64,000 bases of DNA from Clostridiales bacterium Firm_14 (lineage in GTDB: Bacteria; Bacillota; Clostridia; Saccharofermentanales; Saccharofermentanaceae): NCBI GenBank assembly GCA_001604135.1, contig LVAT01000017.1, positions 60,817 through 124,816 on the forward strand. The letters run 5' to 3'. Below, one piece after another: positions 9,155-17,873 of the stretch. The first letter of the stretch is position 1. Every line of letters begins with the position of its first letter. A program made the position numbers and the translations under genes. The notes beneath the pieces are model-generated. The model had not been told where the DNA came from and did not search any database. It saw nothing but the letters and a program-made list of their open reading frames with translations.

Positions 9155-11590
9155 TCAGGCCTTCGAAAGCCCCGCTGCGTTAGCGAGCATATTCTTCCTC
9201 ATTCCGTCGAAATCAACCGTCACGAGTGCGTCCCCTCCGACCGGCTCGACCTTCAGTATCACGCCTTCGCCGAATCTCGGATGGACAACCTTTAATCCCT
9301 CGAAAAGATCATTCGGTCCGAGCTGTCCTTCGCGCTTTACGTTCTGCTTCTTTTCTGCAGTAAACTGCGACTTGATAGCAGAAGCGATCGACTTCTTGGA
9401 CTTCTCCCTCTGTGTCTCACCCTGCGGAACGTCCTTCGGTGTCTCCCTCTTCGAACCCATCAGATAAAGGAGTTCCGGATTGATCTCTTTTATAAATCTC
9501 GAAGGCTGGTTGCAGTTCGTCTGACCAAAGAGCATTCTTTGTCTCGCCAGCACGATGAAGAGATTCTTCTTCGCCCTCGTGATCGCAACATACATGAGCC
9601 TTCGCTCTTCTTCTGTATCTTCCATGCTCTGGATCGATCTGTAGCTCGGGAATACGCCCTCTTCAAGACCGATGATGAATACCGCACCGAACTCCAGGCC
9701 TTTCGCGCTGTGGATCGACATGAGCTTTACAAAATCATCGGTATCGTTGAATTCGTCGCCTTCGGTAAAGAGCGAAGCATTCTCCAGGTAAAGTCCCAAA
9801 ATGCCTTCCGTCGTATCTGCCGTCGCGGTATCGAAGAAGAAGTCGTCATCTACTTCCACCGGCAGTCCGTCACCGTCGTCGATCTCCAAAGTGTCCATAT
9901 CGACGGGCTCAGCGCGGTGCGCCTTATCGTACTCTGCAGCTTCAGACAAAAGTTCCTTCAAGTTCTCGACACGGTCGATGATCTCGCCCTTCTTCTCACG
10001 CTGCTCGGTGATCTCCTCTATGATGCCGGATTCGTTCTCGACATAATCGACGAAGTGCGCGAAATCCATCTCTCCCTCTCTGAGCTTCTCCTTCATCTCA
10101 TTGATGAGATCCGTGAAGGCGCAGATCCTGTTAGCAGATCTCACGAGTTCAGGATAATCAACGGAATGCTCGGCAACCTCAAACATGCTGATGTTATCGG
10201 TTATCGCATACTGCCTGATCTTCTCGATCGTGGCGTCGCCGATACCCCTCTTCGGGACATTGATGATGCGCTCAAAAGCGATATTGTCACGCGGGTCGTT
10301 GATGAGCCTTAAGTATGCGAGAACATCCTTGATCTCTTTTCTGTCATAGAACCTCATGCCGCCATATACTCTGAACGGAATGCCCAGATTATGGAGCGTG
10401 GTCTCTATGTTACGCGAAAGGGCGTTCATTCTGTAAAGCACTGCGCAGTCAGAGAACTTGAACTTGCCCTTGTCGACCATCATCTTGATGGTCCTGCCGA
10501 CAAAATCAGCCTCGCCGGCACTCGTATCTGCATTCATGACTATTATCTTCTCGCCCTGCGAACCCTCTGTCCTCAGCCTCTTGCTCTTACGCTTCGTATT
10601 ATTAGAGATAACGCAGTTTGCCGCATCAAGGATCGTCTTCGTCGAACGGTAATTTTCTTCGAGCTTGATGACCTTGGCACCCGGGAAATCCTTCTCAAAC
10701 TTTAGGATCAGCCTGACGTCAGCGCCTCTGAAAGAATAGATGGACTGGTCGTCGTCACCTACAACGCAGATGTTTCCGTTGCCGGAAGCGAGCTTCATGA
10801 CCGCACGGTACTGCGTCTCGTTCGTATCCTGATACTCGTCGACCATGATGTATCTGAACTTCGCCTTGTAAAGCTCACAGATATCAGGATTCTGCTCTAA
10901 GAGCTTGACCATGTTTACGAGGATATCGTCGAAGTCCATCGCATTGTTCGCAACGAGCTTCTCCTGATATCTCTTATAGATCCTCGCAACAACGCCCAGG
11001 AAATATTCCTTACCGGCCAGAAGCTGATACTCCTCGACACCGACAAACTTATTCTTGGCATTGGATATCTCGATCTGCACGCTCTTCGGCTTAAACTGGC
11101 TGTCGGCAATGTCCAGTTCCTTCATCGCTTCCTTAATGAGCTTTAACTGGTCATCGGTATCAATGATCGAGAAATTCTGCGAATAACCCAGAAGCTCTGC
11201 ATGTCTTCTTAAGAGCCTCGCGAAAATGCTGTGGAACGTGCCGCACCAAATATACTTCGAACGGTCACCGACAAGTCCCTCGATACGCTGGCGCATCTCG
11301 TTTGCAGCCTTGTTCGTAAATGTGATCGCCAGGATCGATGAAGGCGCCACATTATGCTTCTTCATCATGTAGGCGATACGGTATGTAATAACTCTGGTCT
11401 TGCCCGAACCCGCGCCTGCCAATATGAGCAGCGGTCCGTCCAAGTGTGTAACTGCCGCCTTCTGCTCTCTGTTAAGGCCTTCCAATATTTGGTCGGCATC
11501 CTGATCCGGCACCATATCCGCGCCCTGTCCGTATATGCTCTCCAGGTCCCTGAAGAACTCGTCTGAATTACTGAAATTATCGTCTGCCAA
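9155..11590 (-). CDS. pcrA: ATP-dependent DNA helicase PcrA/UvrD (SF1)
   Basis: 811 residues, slightly longer than usual because of a ~38-residue acidic N-terminal extension. All SF1A motifs are visible: Walker A AGAGSGKT (58-65), VDEYQDTN, VGDDDQSIYSFRGAD, EENYRST, and LMSIHSAKGLEF with VAITRAKK. The last ~50 residues (VVHPRFGEGVILKVE) form the Tudor-like PcrA tail that contacts RNA polymerase in the family. The start is TTG at 11590, supported by AGGAGAG nine bases upstream. An acidic insert lies around residues 570-620. It acts in nucleotide excision repair and replication-transcription conflicts. Confidence 0.97.
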   Translation of the reverse strand: MADDNFSNSDEFFRDLESIYGQGADMVPDQDADQILEGLNREQKAAVTHLDGPLLILAGAGSGKTRVITYRIAYMMKKHNVAPSSILAITFTNKAANEMRQRIEGLVGDRSKYIWCGTFHSIFARLLRRHAELLGYSQNFSIIDTDDQLKLIKEAMKELDIADSQFKPKSVQIEISNAKNKFVGVEEYQLLAGKEYFLGVVARIYKRYQEKLVANNAMDFDDILVNMVKLLEQNPDICELYKAKFRYIMVDEYQDTNETQYRAVMKLASGNGNICVVGDDDQSIYSFRGADVRLILKFEKDFPGAKVIKLEENYRSTKTILDAANCVISNNTKRKSKRLRTEGSQGEKIIVMNADTSAGEADFVGRTIKMMVDKGKFKFSDCAVLYRMNALSRNIETTLHNLGIPFRVYGGMRFYDRKEIKDVLAYLRLINDPRDNIAFERIINVPKRGIGDATIEKIRQYAITDNISMFEVAEHSVDYPELVRSANRICAFTDLINEMKEKLREGEMDFAHFVDYVENESGIIEEITEQREKKGEIIDRVENLKELLSEAAEYDKAHRAEPVDMDTLEIDDGDGLPVEVDDDFFFDTATADTTEGILGLYLENASLFTEGDEFNDTDDFVKLMSIHSAKGLEFGAVFIIGLEEGVFPSYRSIQSMEDTEEERRLMYVAITRAKKNLFIVLARQRMLFGQTNCNQPSRFIKEINPELLYLMGSKRETPKDVPQGETQREKSKKSIASAIKSQFTAEKKQNVKREGQLGPNDLFEGLKVVHPRFGEGVILKVEPVGGDALVTVDFDGMRKNMLANAAGLSKA

Positions 11591-11716
11591 AGCAAAACTC
11601 TCCTGTATAAAAACCGATTATGCAGATTATATCAGTTATGCAACATAAATAGCCGTCTATTATTGGGACAATTTTCAGCCCTCCCCGTCGACCCCTCCCC
11701 CCCAAAAAACGCAGCC

Positions 11717-11839
11717 GACAAAAACCTGCAAAACCCCGAAGGGTTCCGCTGTCTCTTTAAGACAAAAACCTGCAAAGCAGATCCGTTCATAACAAAACTC
11801 TGCAATAACCTGCAAAGAAAACACCAAAAAACCTACAAA
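11717..11839. repeat. Direct repeat array, core CAAAAACCTGCAAA
   Basis: Two exact copies of GACAAAAACCTGCAAA lie at 11717-11732 and 11761-11776 (44 bases apart). Imperfect copies follow at 11791-11805 (AACAAAACTCTGCAA), 11805-11816 (ATAACCTGCAAA) and 11825-11839 (CAAAAAACCTACAAA). All are in the same orientation, between pcrA and ktrB. They could be binding sites for a regulator of ktrAB or pcrA; function is unknown. Confidence 0.7.
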
Positions 11840-11892
11840 AAGCCCCTGTTAGAATATGTTTTAAATCTTTATAACTTTTAAAGGAAAAAGTT

Positions 11893-11898
11893 TATAAT
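11893..11898 (+). promoter_or_regulatory. -10 box TATAAT directly before ktrB
   Basis: TATAAT ends eight bases before the ktrB ATG at 11907, so a transcript from it would start at or next to the start codon. No good -35 is visible. An alternative upstream extended -10 (TGTTAGAAT, 11847-11855) would give a normal leader, but the only purine-rich site (AAGGA at 11881) is about 20 bases from the ATG, too far for a usual ribosome site. Confidence 0.5.
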
Positions 11899-11906
11899 AT
11901 CAACGT

Positions 11907-13244
11907 ATGACTAAAAGCGGAAAAAGACATTACAGACTCAGCGGCGCCCAGACGATCCTCTTGGGCTTTGTTATTTTGATTCTCGCAGGCGCCGTCCTTC
12001 TCATGCTCCCCTTCTCATCAAGGTCGGGGGAATGGACAAGCGTTACCGATGCTCTTTTTACCGCCACATCGGCAAGCTGCGTTACAGGTCTTGTTCTTTA
12101 TGACACCTGGAGCCACTGGACGTGGTTCGGCCAGCTCGTGATCCTTTCCCTGATCCAGATCGGCGGCATGGGCGTCGTTACCATGACGACCGTCTTAAGC
12201 AAGATCGTCGGCAAGAGGCTCGGTCTTCAGGCCAGGACAACGATGCAGGAAGCAGTCTCTGCTCCGAACCTCGGTGAGATCATGAAATACACCAGGTTCA
12301 TCTTCCTCGGATGTATCATTTTCGAGGCCTTGGGCGCAGTTGCAATGTCTCCGGTATTCATCTCGGAGTATGGTCCTTTAAAGGGCATATGGCTCTCGGT
12401 ATTTACTTCCATCTCAGCATTCTGCAACGCAGGCTTTGACTTGAACGGCACTCACGGAGAGTTCTCTTCCATGACGCCTTATATGGATAACCCCGTTATA
12501 GTAATAACCCTCGTATTCCTGATACTCACGGGCGGCCTCGGCTTCCTTACATGGATGGACATAAGAAAGCATGGATTTAAGTTCTACAAATACAGCACGC
12601 AGAGCAAGCTCATACTCGTAATGGAATTGCTGCTTGTCCTGGTACCCATGATCTATCTGTGGTTCGGTGAATACAGCGATTACCCTGCTAACCAGAGATT
12701 CCTGGCTTCACTTTTCCAGGCCGTAACGCCCAGGACAGCTGGCTTTAACACAACAGACTACAACGATTTCTCAGGCACAGGCGTTGTCATGACGATAATC
12801 CTGATGCTCATTGGCGGCGCGCCGGGCTCTACTGCGGGCGGTATGAAGATCACGACGATCACGATCCTGTTCCTCACCATGCTCGCCTTCTTCAAACACG
12901 AGAAGTCACCTGCTATCTTTAAGCGCAGGATAACGACCGAAGCGATCTACGGCGCAGTTGCGGTATTCATGCTTGATGTTATGCTCGCGGTATTAGGTTC
13001 CATGTCGATTGCAAAGATCGAGCACAGGGCTTTCTTAACGTCACTCTTCGAGAGCGCATCAGCGGTCGGCACAGTCGGTCTGTCGATGGGCATTACTCCG
13101 ACATTGCATACAGTTTCAAAGTTTATATTGATCGTCCTGATGTACACGGGACGTGTGGGAGGCCTGACGTTGGTCTTTGCTGCTATCACCAGAAAGTCGA
13201 CAGGCAACAGGCAGTATCCCGCAGACAACATAGCGGTCGGTTAA
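11907..13244 (+). CDS. ktrB: KtrB/TrkH-family potassium uptake channel subunit
   Basis: 445 residues with four M1-P-M2 repeats of the Trk/Ktr superfamily. The pore loops are recognisable: TSASCVTGLVLYD (about 47-59), SISAFCNAGFDL, AVTPRTAGFNT and SASAVGTVGLSMG, each carrying the filter glycine. It forms the membrane part of a K+ uptake system whose gate is the RCK protein encoded next. ATG at 11907 is the first start in frame after a stop at 11895 and has no adjacent ribosome site (see finding on leaderless start). ktrA follows after 22 bases. Confidence 0.93.
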   Translation: MTKSGKRHYRLSGAQTILLGFVILILAGAVLLMLPFSSRSGEWTSVTDALFTATSASCVTGLVLYDTWSHWTWFGQLVILSLIQIGGMGVVTMTTVLSKIVGKRLGLQARTTMQEAVSAPNLGEIMKYTRFIFLGCIIFEALGAVAMSPVFISEYGPLKGIWLSVFTSISAFCNAGFDLNGTHGEFSSMTPYMDNPVIVITLVFLILTGGLGFLTWMDIRKHGFKFYKYSTQSKLILVMELLLVLVPMIYLWFGEYSDYPANQRFLASLFQAVTPRTAGFNTTDYNDFSGTGVVMTIILMLIGGAPGSTAGGMKITTITILFLTMLAFFKHEKSPAIFKRRITTEAIYGAVAVFMLDVMLAVLGSMSIAKIEHRAFLTSLFESASAVGTVGLSMGITPTLHTVSKFILIVLMYTGRVGGLTLVFAAITRKSTGNRQYPADNIAVG

Positions 13245-13266
13245 ACCGGCAGAAAGGAAATAACAT

Positions 13267-13920
13267 ATGAAGAGCGTACTCGTAATCGGAATCGGACGAT
13301 TCGGCTATCACCTCATCGACCAGCTGAGCAAGGCAGGCGATGAGATCCTCGCAGTGGATTATTCCGAGGAGAGATTGGAACCCGTTTTGGGAATGGTTAC
13401 AAGTTCCCTGATAGGTGATGCCACAAACGAGCAGTTTATTAAGTCTTTGGGCGTAGAGAATTTCGACGTCTGCTTCGTAGCGATCGGAGACAATTTCCAG
13501 TCTTCGTTAGAGACAACTGCCCTGCTCAAGGATAACGGCGCTAAATATATCGTCGCAAGAGCTTCCAGGTCTGTTCAGAAGAGATTCCTTCTTGCGACAG
13601 GCGCTGACTCAGTTGTCTTCCCCGAAAAGCAGCTCGCAGAATGGTCAGCCGTCCGTTACTGCTCCGCAGACGTTGTAGATTATCTTGATTATCCCGGCGA
13701 TTATTCGATCTTCGAAGTCAAAGTGCCGGAAACCTGGATCGGCAAGAGCCTTGCTGAACTCAGCATCAGGAACAAGCTCCACCTCAATGTTCTCTCGATC
13801 AAGAGAGATGACACTCCGATCCTGGAATTCCCTGCTGACTTTATCTTTAAGGCCGGTGATACCGTAACCGTTTTCGGAGCCGACAAAGATCTTCAGAAGA
13901 ACCTCGGCATCAAGTATTAA
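13267..13920 (+). CDS. ktrA: KtrA/TrkA-family RCK regulatory subunit of K+ uptake
   Basis: 217 residues, the usual KtrA size. The N-terminal Rossmann domain opens with VIGIGRFGYHLIDQL (GxGxFG) and an acidic residue at the second strand end (AVDYSEER), expected to bind NAD(H)/ATP. A TrkA_C domain occupies about 137-217, the part that binds c-di-AMP in related Firmicutes. GAAAGGAAATAAC precedes the ATG. It is cotranscribed with ktrB and followed by a terminator. Confidence 0.95.
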   Translation: MKSVLVIGIGRFGYHLIDQLSKAGDEILAVDYSEERLEPVLGMVTSSLIGDATNEQFIKSLGVENFDVCFVAIGDNFQSSLETTALLKDNGAKYIVARASRSVQKRFLLATGADSVVFPEKQLAEWSAVRYCSADVVDYLDYPGDYSIFEVKVPETWIGKSLAELSIRNKLHLNVLSIKRDDTPILEFPADFIFKAGDTVTVFGADKDLQKNLGIKY

Positions 13921-13941
13921 TATCTGACTTAAACATTTAAG

Positions 13942-13974
13942 GCGGTGTCTTATTTATGAAGGCGCCGCTTTTTT
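13942..13974 (+). terminator. Rho-independent terminator of ktrBA
   Basis: GCGGTGTC (13942-13949) pairs with GGCGCCGC (13961-13968) using two U-G wobbles, followed by six Ts. The inner part TGTCTT/AAGGCG matches the stem core seen in three other terminators of this window. Confidence 0.9.
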
Positions 13975-13998
13975 CATTTTCGTATGCAATACAATAAA

Positions 13999-14030
13999 AA
14001 CAGGGCCGCCTCCTATGAGACAGCCCTGTT
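13999..14030 (-). terminator. Rho-independent terminator of pta-ackA
   Basis: On the minus strand a 14-bp stem (arms 14017-14030 and 13999-14012) closes a four-base loop and runs into TTTTTATTG. Its inner arm is TGTCTC paired with GAGGCG through two U-G pairs. Confidence 0.92.
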
Positions 14031-14053
14031 CAAATGCATTGTTAATAAACCGA

Positions 14054-15250
14054 TTATCTTACGAGACGCTCTGTTTCCTGAGCGATAGCAAGCTCTTCGT
14101 TTGTAGGGATAACGCAGACTGTTACCTTTGAAGAAGGCTTGGAGATGATTGCTTCCTTGCCTCTGAGGCCTGCATTAACGGATTCGTCGAACTCAACGCC
14201 CATGAACTCAAGGCCTTCACACATAGCCTTTCTCATGTGGTCTGTGTTCTCGCCGATGCCTGCTGTGAATACGATAACGTCAACGCCGCCCATAGCAGCT
14301 GCATAAGATCCGATGATCTTCTTGCCCTGATATGCGAACATGTCGAGTGCGAGTCTTGCTCTGTCGTTGCCTTCGTTAGCTGCCTTCTCGAGATCTCTGA
14401 AGTCGGAAGATACGCCGGAAACGCCCTGAACGCCTGACTGCTTGTTGAGGAGGTTATCCATCTCGTCAGCTGTGAATCTCTCATTCTTCATGAGGAAAGG
14501 AACGATAGCAGGATCGATGTCGCCTGTTCTTGTACCCATGCAGATACCTGCAAGAGGTGTAAGACCCATTGATGTATCCTGGCACTTACCGTCCTTAACA
14601 GCTGCGAAGGAAGAACCGTTGCCCAGGTGGCATGTGATGATGCGAAGGTCCTCATACTTCTTGCCGAGGAAATCAGCTACTCTGTGGCTTACATAACGGT
14701 GGGATGTACCGTGGAAGCCGTAGCGGCGGATGTCATACTTCTCGGAAAGCTCATAAGGAAGAGCATATGTGTAAGCTTTCGGGGGCATTGTCTGATGGAA
14801 TGCCGTATCGAAAACTGCAACTTGAGGTGTTCCTTCAGGAAGGACGTCCTCGCATGCCTCGATACCGATGAGGTTTGCAGGATTGTGTAAAGGTCCTAAC
14901 GGGAAGCACTCTCTGATGACTCTCTTAACGTCGTCATTAACAACAACGGATTCGCTGTAGTACTTACCGCCGTGGAGTACTCTGTGGCCTACTGCTGCGA
15001 TCTCGGAAACGTCAGAGATTACGCCGTGCTCAGGATCAACCAGAGCATCAAGGATCATGCGGACAGCGACCTTGTGGTCAGGCATGGGCTCTGTGGAAAC
15101 GAACTCATCCTTGCCGGCAGGCTTATATGTGAGCTTACCGTCGATTCCGATTCTCTCGGCATTACCCTTAGCGAGGACATCGCCTGTGTCGATATCGAAA
15201 AGCTGGAACTTAGCGGAAGAGCTTCCGCAGTTGATTACTAAAATCTTCAT
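14054..15250 (-). CDS. ackA: Acetate kinase
   Basis: 398 residues, full length. Family motifs are present: [19 protein letters not shown] at the N-terminus, [37 protein letters not shown] and FTAGIGEN. It converts acetyl phosphate and ADP to acetate and ATP, the energy-yielding last step of acetate fermentation. ATG at 15250 follows AGGAGATAAGTCTA. It lies 37 bases after pta with no terminator between them, so the pair is one operon. Confidence 0.98.
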   Translation of the reverse strand: MKILVINCGSSSAKFQLFDIDTGDVLAKGNAERIGIDGKLTYKPAGKDEFVSTEPMPDHKVAVRMILDALVDPEHGVISDVSEIAAVGHRVLHGGKYYSESVVVNDDVKRVIRECFPLGPLHNPANLIGIEACEDVLPEGTPQVAVFDTAFHQTMPPKAYTYALPYELSEKYDIRRYGFHGTSHRYVSHRVADFLGKKYEDLRIITCHLGNGSSFAAVKDGKCQDTSMGLTPLAGICMGTRTGDIDPAIVPFLMKNERFTADEMDNLLNKQSGVQGVSGVSSDFRDLEKAANEGNDRARLALDMFAYQGKKIIGSYAAAMGGVDVIVFTAGIGENTDHMRKAMCEGLEFMGVEFDESVNAGLRGKEAIISKPSSKVTVCVIPTNEELAIAQETERLVR

Positions 15251-15287
15251 TAGACTTATCTCCTGTCTATAATCTTATCTGGTTTTA

Positions 15288-16370
15288 TCAGCCCTGTGCC
15301 TGAACTGCAGTGATTGCAACTGTTCCGACGATATCGTCAGCATTGCAGCCTCTGGAGAGGTCATTAACAGGAAGTGCGAGGCCCTGGAGTACAGGTCCGT
15401 AAGCAGGAGCCTTAGCAAGTCTCTGAACGAGCTTGTAACCGATGTTGCCTGCTTCGAGTGAAGGGAATACCAATGTGTTAGCGTGGCCTGCAACCGGAGA
15501 TCCGGGGGCCTTCAGCTGGCCTACTTCCTCAACAAGAGCTGCGTCGAGCTGGAGCTCACCGTCAACTACGAGTTCAGGATATTTTTCCTTAGCGATCTTA
15601 ACTGCGTTAGATACCTTGTCTACGTCAGCGTGCTTAGCTGAACCGTAAGATGAATATGAGAGCATTGCAACCTTAGCGGGAGCACCGATGAACTTCTCGA
15701 AAGACTCAGCGGAGAGCTTTGCGATCTCTGCGAGCTTAGCAGAATCTACGTCTGTGTTAACAGCGCAGTCAGCGAAGATGAAGAGTCCGTGCTCACCAAG
15801 ATCGCAGTTAGGAACGTCCATAAGGAAGAATCCGGATACGGAAGAGATGCCGGGCTTTGTCTTAAGGAGCTGGAGAGCAGGAAGGATCGTGTTGCCTGTG
15901 GAGTGGCATGCACCGGAAACTGCACCGTCAGCATCGCCGCACTTGCACATGAGGCATGCATAGTACATGTAGTCGGAGTTCATCTTCTCCTCAGCCTTCT
16001 CAGGTGTGATGCCCTTCTTCTGAGCATCAGCTACAAGAGCTGCTGTCTCTTCTTCGGAGAGGCCCTTCTTCTCAGCCTTCTTCTTAGCTGCAGCTACCAT
16101 GGTATCAACACCGCGGAGCTCAACGAACTTGTCGATGTACTTCTGCTTGTTGGGATCATTAAAAGGGTCAACAAGTGTTGCGCCTGAGATATCAAAACCT
16201 TCGGAGTTCTTAGCGATCTCTTCGGGTGTGCCGATAATGATAAGATTTGCCATTTCTGCCTTAAGGATCTTCTCGGCAGCCTCAAAAGTTCTCTTGTCCA
16301 TTGACTCAGGAAGAACGATAGTCTTTTTGTCAGCTTTTGCCCTGGCCATGATGTCATCAATAAATGCCAT
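15288..16370 (-). CDS. pta: Phosphate acetyltransferase (short single-domain type)
   Basis: 360 residues, somewhat longer than the ~330 of short Clostridial Pta, with a Lys/Glu/Ala-rich insert at about 92-140. Recognisable segments include KKTIVLPESMDKRT near the start, GAVSGACHSTGNTILPALQLLK, GFFLMDVP, FADCAVN, and the C-terminal GSPVAGHANTLVFPSLEAGNIGYKL region. It makes acetyl phosphate from acetyl-CoA. ATG at 16370 follows AAAAGGAGATGAATATAT, and a clear promoter lies upstream. Together with nifJ and ackA in this window it forms a pyruvate-to-acetate route. Confidence 0.95.
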   Translation of the reverse strand: MAFIDDIMARAKADKKTIVLPESMDKRTFEAAEKILKAEMANLIIIGTPEEIAKNSEGFDISGATLVDPFNDPNKQKYIDKFVELRGVDTMVAAAKKKAEKKGLSEEETAALVADAQKKGITPEKAEEKMNSDYMYYACLMCKCGDADGAVSGACHSTGNTILPALQLLKTKPGISSVSGFFLMDVPNCDLGEHGLFIFADCAVNTDVDSAKLAEIAKLSAESFEKFIGAPAKVAMLSYSSYGSAKHADVDKVSNAVKIAKEKYPELVVDGELQLDAALVEEVGQLKAPGSPVAGHANTLVFPSLEAGNIGYKLVQRLAKAPAYGPVLQGLALPVNDLSRGCNADDIVGTVAITAVQAQG

Positions 16371-16407
16371 ATATATTCATCTCCTTTTGGATTTTTTAGT
16401 CGTCAAA

Positions 16408-16436
16408 AGTATACTCGTAAACCTATGCTATTTCAA
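16408..16436 (-). promoter_or_regulatory. Sigma-A-type promoter of pta-ackA
   Basis: On the minus strand TTGAAA (16431-16436), 17-base spacer, TATACT (16408-16413). The start of pta is about 40 bases downstream. Confidence 0.8.
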
Positions 16437-16452
16437 ATAATAAAATAAAGAA

Positions 16453-17805
16453 TTAAGAAGTTGCCAGACGGGCGCCGAAATTATCCCTGGCATAGAAGAC
16501 ATATCTCTCTTTTTCTTCCCTGAAGATCATGTAGAGTGCAGGGCTCGTGGACTTGGTCGCAACCCTCTTTCCAAGCGTATCGGAGATCTTGTCGAAGAGG
16601 TCCTTGTCTCCCATGTAATACGCCATCATCATGCCGTCGGTATAAGCGCCTGCGGCTTCGATGCCGGAATAACTTTTCGTAAGCATGGAATAATCCGTAT
16701 AGATCCTGCCGGAGTTCATGACTGATCCTTTGAATTCCGCGAAAGAACTGCTGTCCAATTCTCCGACCTCAGCAAGGTTCCTCATCGTCTTGACATTCTG
16801 TGCAATGTCTATCGCTCCGATGCTCTGGCCGCTGTAGATATAAGCGCCGCAGTCCATCGAACCGGAAGTCGCATACGCATAGAAATCAAATCCGGCGCCG
16901 GCATATCCGTCCTTGATCGCTTTTAAAGCCGTATCATAAGCGCCTTCGGCAATCAGGCCGTTTGTCTCGAGATCCCTGATGAGTCTCAAGTTGATGTTGG
17001 AGAGCAGTACGCCTTCAACGTCTTCAGTTAACTCCTGACCTGCTACGACCACGCTGTCTGCATCTCCGGATATCGTTCCGTAGACTTGCTCCAGGGATCC
17101 TTCCTGGCCAGCCTTGATCGAACTGGTGTCATCCAGCGCTACATAGAGCGAGTCGGCATATTTGGCGACAGACAGTTTCTCTGTCTTAAGCCTTCCCTGG
17201 TTGTCGAAAAGGACCTCTATCAGGATCTTGATCTCCTTATAGTCAGGCTCGCTTCCGTAGGTTATGTAATATTCGAGCATCGCATCGAGCCAGTCGATCA
17301 TGGCTGATGTCGAGACTAATTGTTCTTTGTTCTTCTCTTCATCGAGATAAACGAATGCCTTGTAGGAACCGTCAGGCAGCTGAAAACGCCTGATGACGCT
17401 CTCCTTTAACGCGACCGCACTGTTTCTGTCACCGGCTCTTACATAACACTTAAGGAGCAGCGCCTGGTCAGACAATCCGTATATTTCCGAACTTACGGCT
17501 TCTTCAGAGACAAGACGGCCTGCGATCGTATAAGATGTTGCCGCAAGGACCCCGTCACCGCCCTTCTCGACGATGAGTTTTTTGGATCTGGAGAAAAGGT
17601 AACCGCTTACGATATTGTTGGAGGCGGTAATGCTGGTCCACTCATAACCGGGATGAACCGGGGATGTGATCTTAAGTTTCTTGCCGCCGCCTAATCTTCC
17701 TGTATAGAACAGATAGAAAACTGTCGCGCCCAAAGCAAGCGCAACGATGATAACGCCCGTTAAGATCTTACCTATGCCGACACCGGCAATTTCCCTGCGT
17801 TGCAT
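16453..17805 (-). CDS. Membrane-anchored protein resembling a six-hairpin (GH8-like) glycosidase
   Basis: 450 residues from the ATG at 17805. A single TM lies at about 16-34 (LTGVIIVALALGATVFYLFY), the rest is outside. The helical repeat pattern recalls family 8 glycosidases: SSEIYGLSDQALLLKCY could match the motif with the catalytic Glu, and STSAMIDWLDAMLEYY the Asp-containing helix. This is tentative. The in-frame TTG at 17841 lies at the expected transcription start (minus-strand TATAAT at 17844-17849), whereas the ATG at 17805 has AAGGCGGAG, so I use 17805. Lone gene, divergent from tmcAL. Confidence 0.7.
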   Translation of the reverse strand: MQRREIAGVGIGKILTGVIIVALALGATVFYLFYTGRLGGGKKLKITSPVHPGYEWTSITASNNIVSGYLFSRSKKLIVEKGGDGVLAATSYTIAGRLVSEEAVSSEIYGLSDQALLLKCYVRAGDRNSAVALKESVIRRFQLPDGSYKAFVYLDEEKNKEQLVSTSAMIDWLDAMLEYYITYGSEPDYKEIKILIEVLFDNQGRLKTEKLSVAKYADSLYVALDDTSSIKAGQEGSLEQVYGTISGDADSVVVAGQELTEDVEGVLLSNINLRLIRDLETNGLIAEGAYDTALKAIKDGYAGAGFDFYAYATSGSMDCGAYIYSGQSIGAIDIAQNVKTMRNLAEVGELDSSSFAEFKGSVMNSGRIYTDYSMLTKSYSGIEAAGAYTDGMMMAYYMGDKDLFDKISDTLGKRVATKSTSPALYMIFREEKERYVFYARDNFGARLATS

Positions 17806-17829
17806 AAACTCCGCCTTATGAAATATAAT
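17800..17829 (+). promoter_or_regulatory. Promoter of tmcAL
   Basis: TTGCAT (17800-17805), 18-base spacer, TATAAT (17824-17829), about 45 bases before the tmcAL start. It overlaps the start region of the divergent gene. Confidence 0.65.
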
Positions 17830-17843
17830 CTTTACAACCAAAG

Positions 17844-17849
17844 ATTATA
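17844..17849 (-). promoter_or_regulatory. -10 box for the divergent anchored protein gene
   Basis: TATAAT on the minus strand, giving a leader of about 30 bases before the ATG at 17805. No strong -35 is seen. Confidence 0.5.
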
Positions 17850-17873
17850 CCAAAAGCAAAGGATATTCATAAA

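Larger units (their letters stand above)
11591..11906. other. 316-base divergent intergenic region with repeats, no gene
   Basis: This gap between pcrA (minus) and ktrB (plus) holds no convincing gene. It has a pyrimidine-rich stretch ending in C7A6 (about 11680-11709), two perfect 16-base direct repeats plus degenerate copies (reported separately), a small UUCG-type hairpin on the minus strand (AACCC/GGGTT, 11732-11745), an extended -10 box (TGTTAGAAT, 11847-11855) and a TATAAT next to the ktrB start. I looked for a ydaO/c-di-AMP riboswitch, as some ktr genes carry one, and did not recognise it. Confidence 0.6.

Noticed and set aside
9539..10312. 257-residue plus-strand frame opposite pcrA
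   Set aside because: Antisense to conserved helicase motifs; codon bias of the real gene explains the open frame.
11663..11881. 72-residue plus-strand frame upstream of ktrB
   Set aside because: No ribosome site, low-complexity composition caused by the CAAAAACCTGCAAA repeats, and no recognisable protein features.
11640..11900. c-di-AMP (ydaO) riboswitch before ktrB
   Set aside because: I could not recognise the conserved helices, and a leaderless or short-leader transcript would leave no room. A covariance search would settle it.
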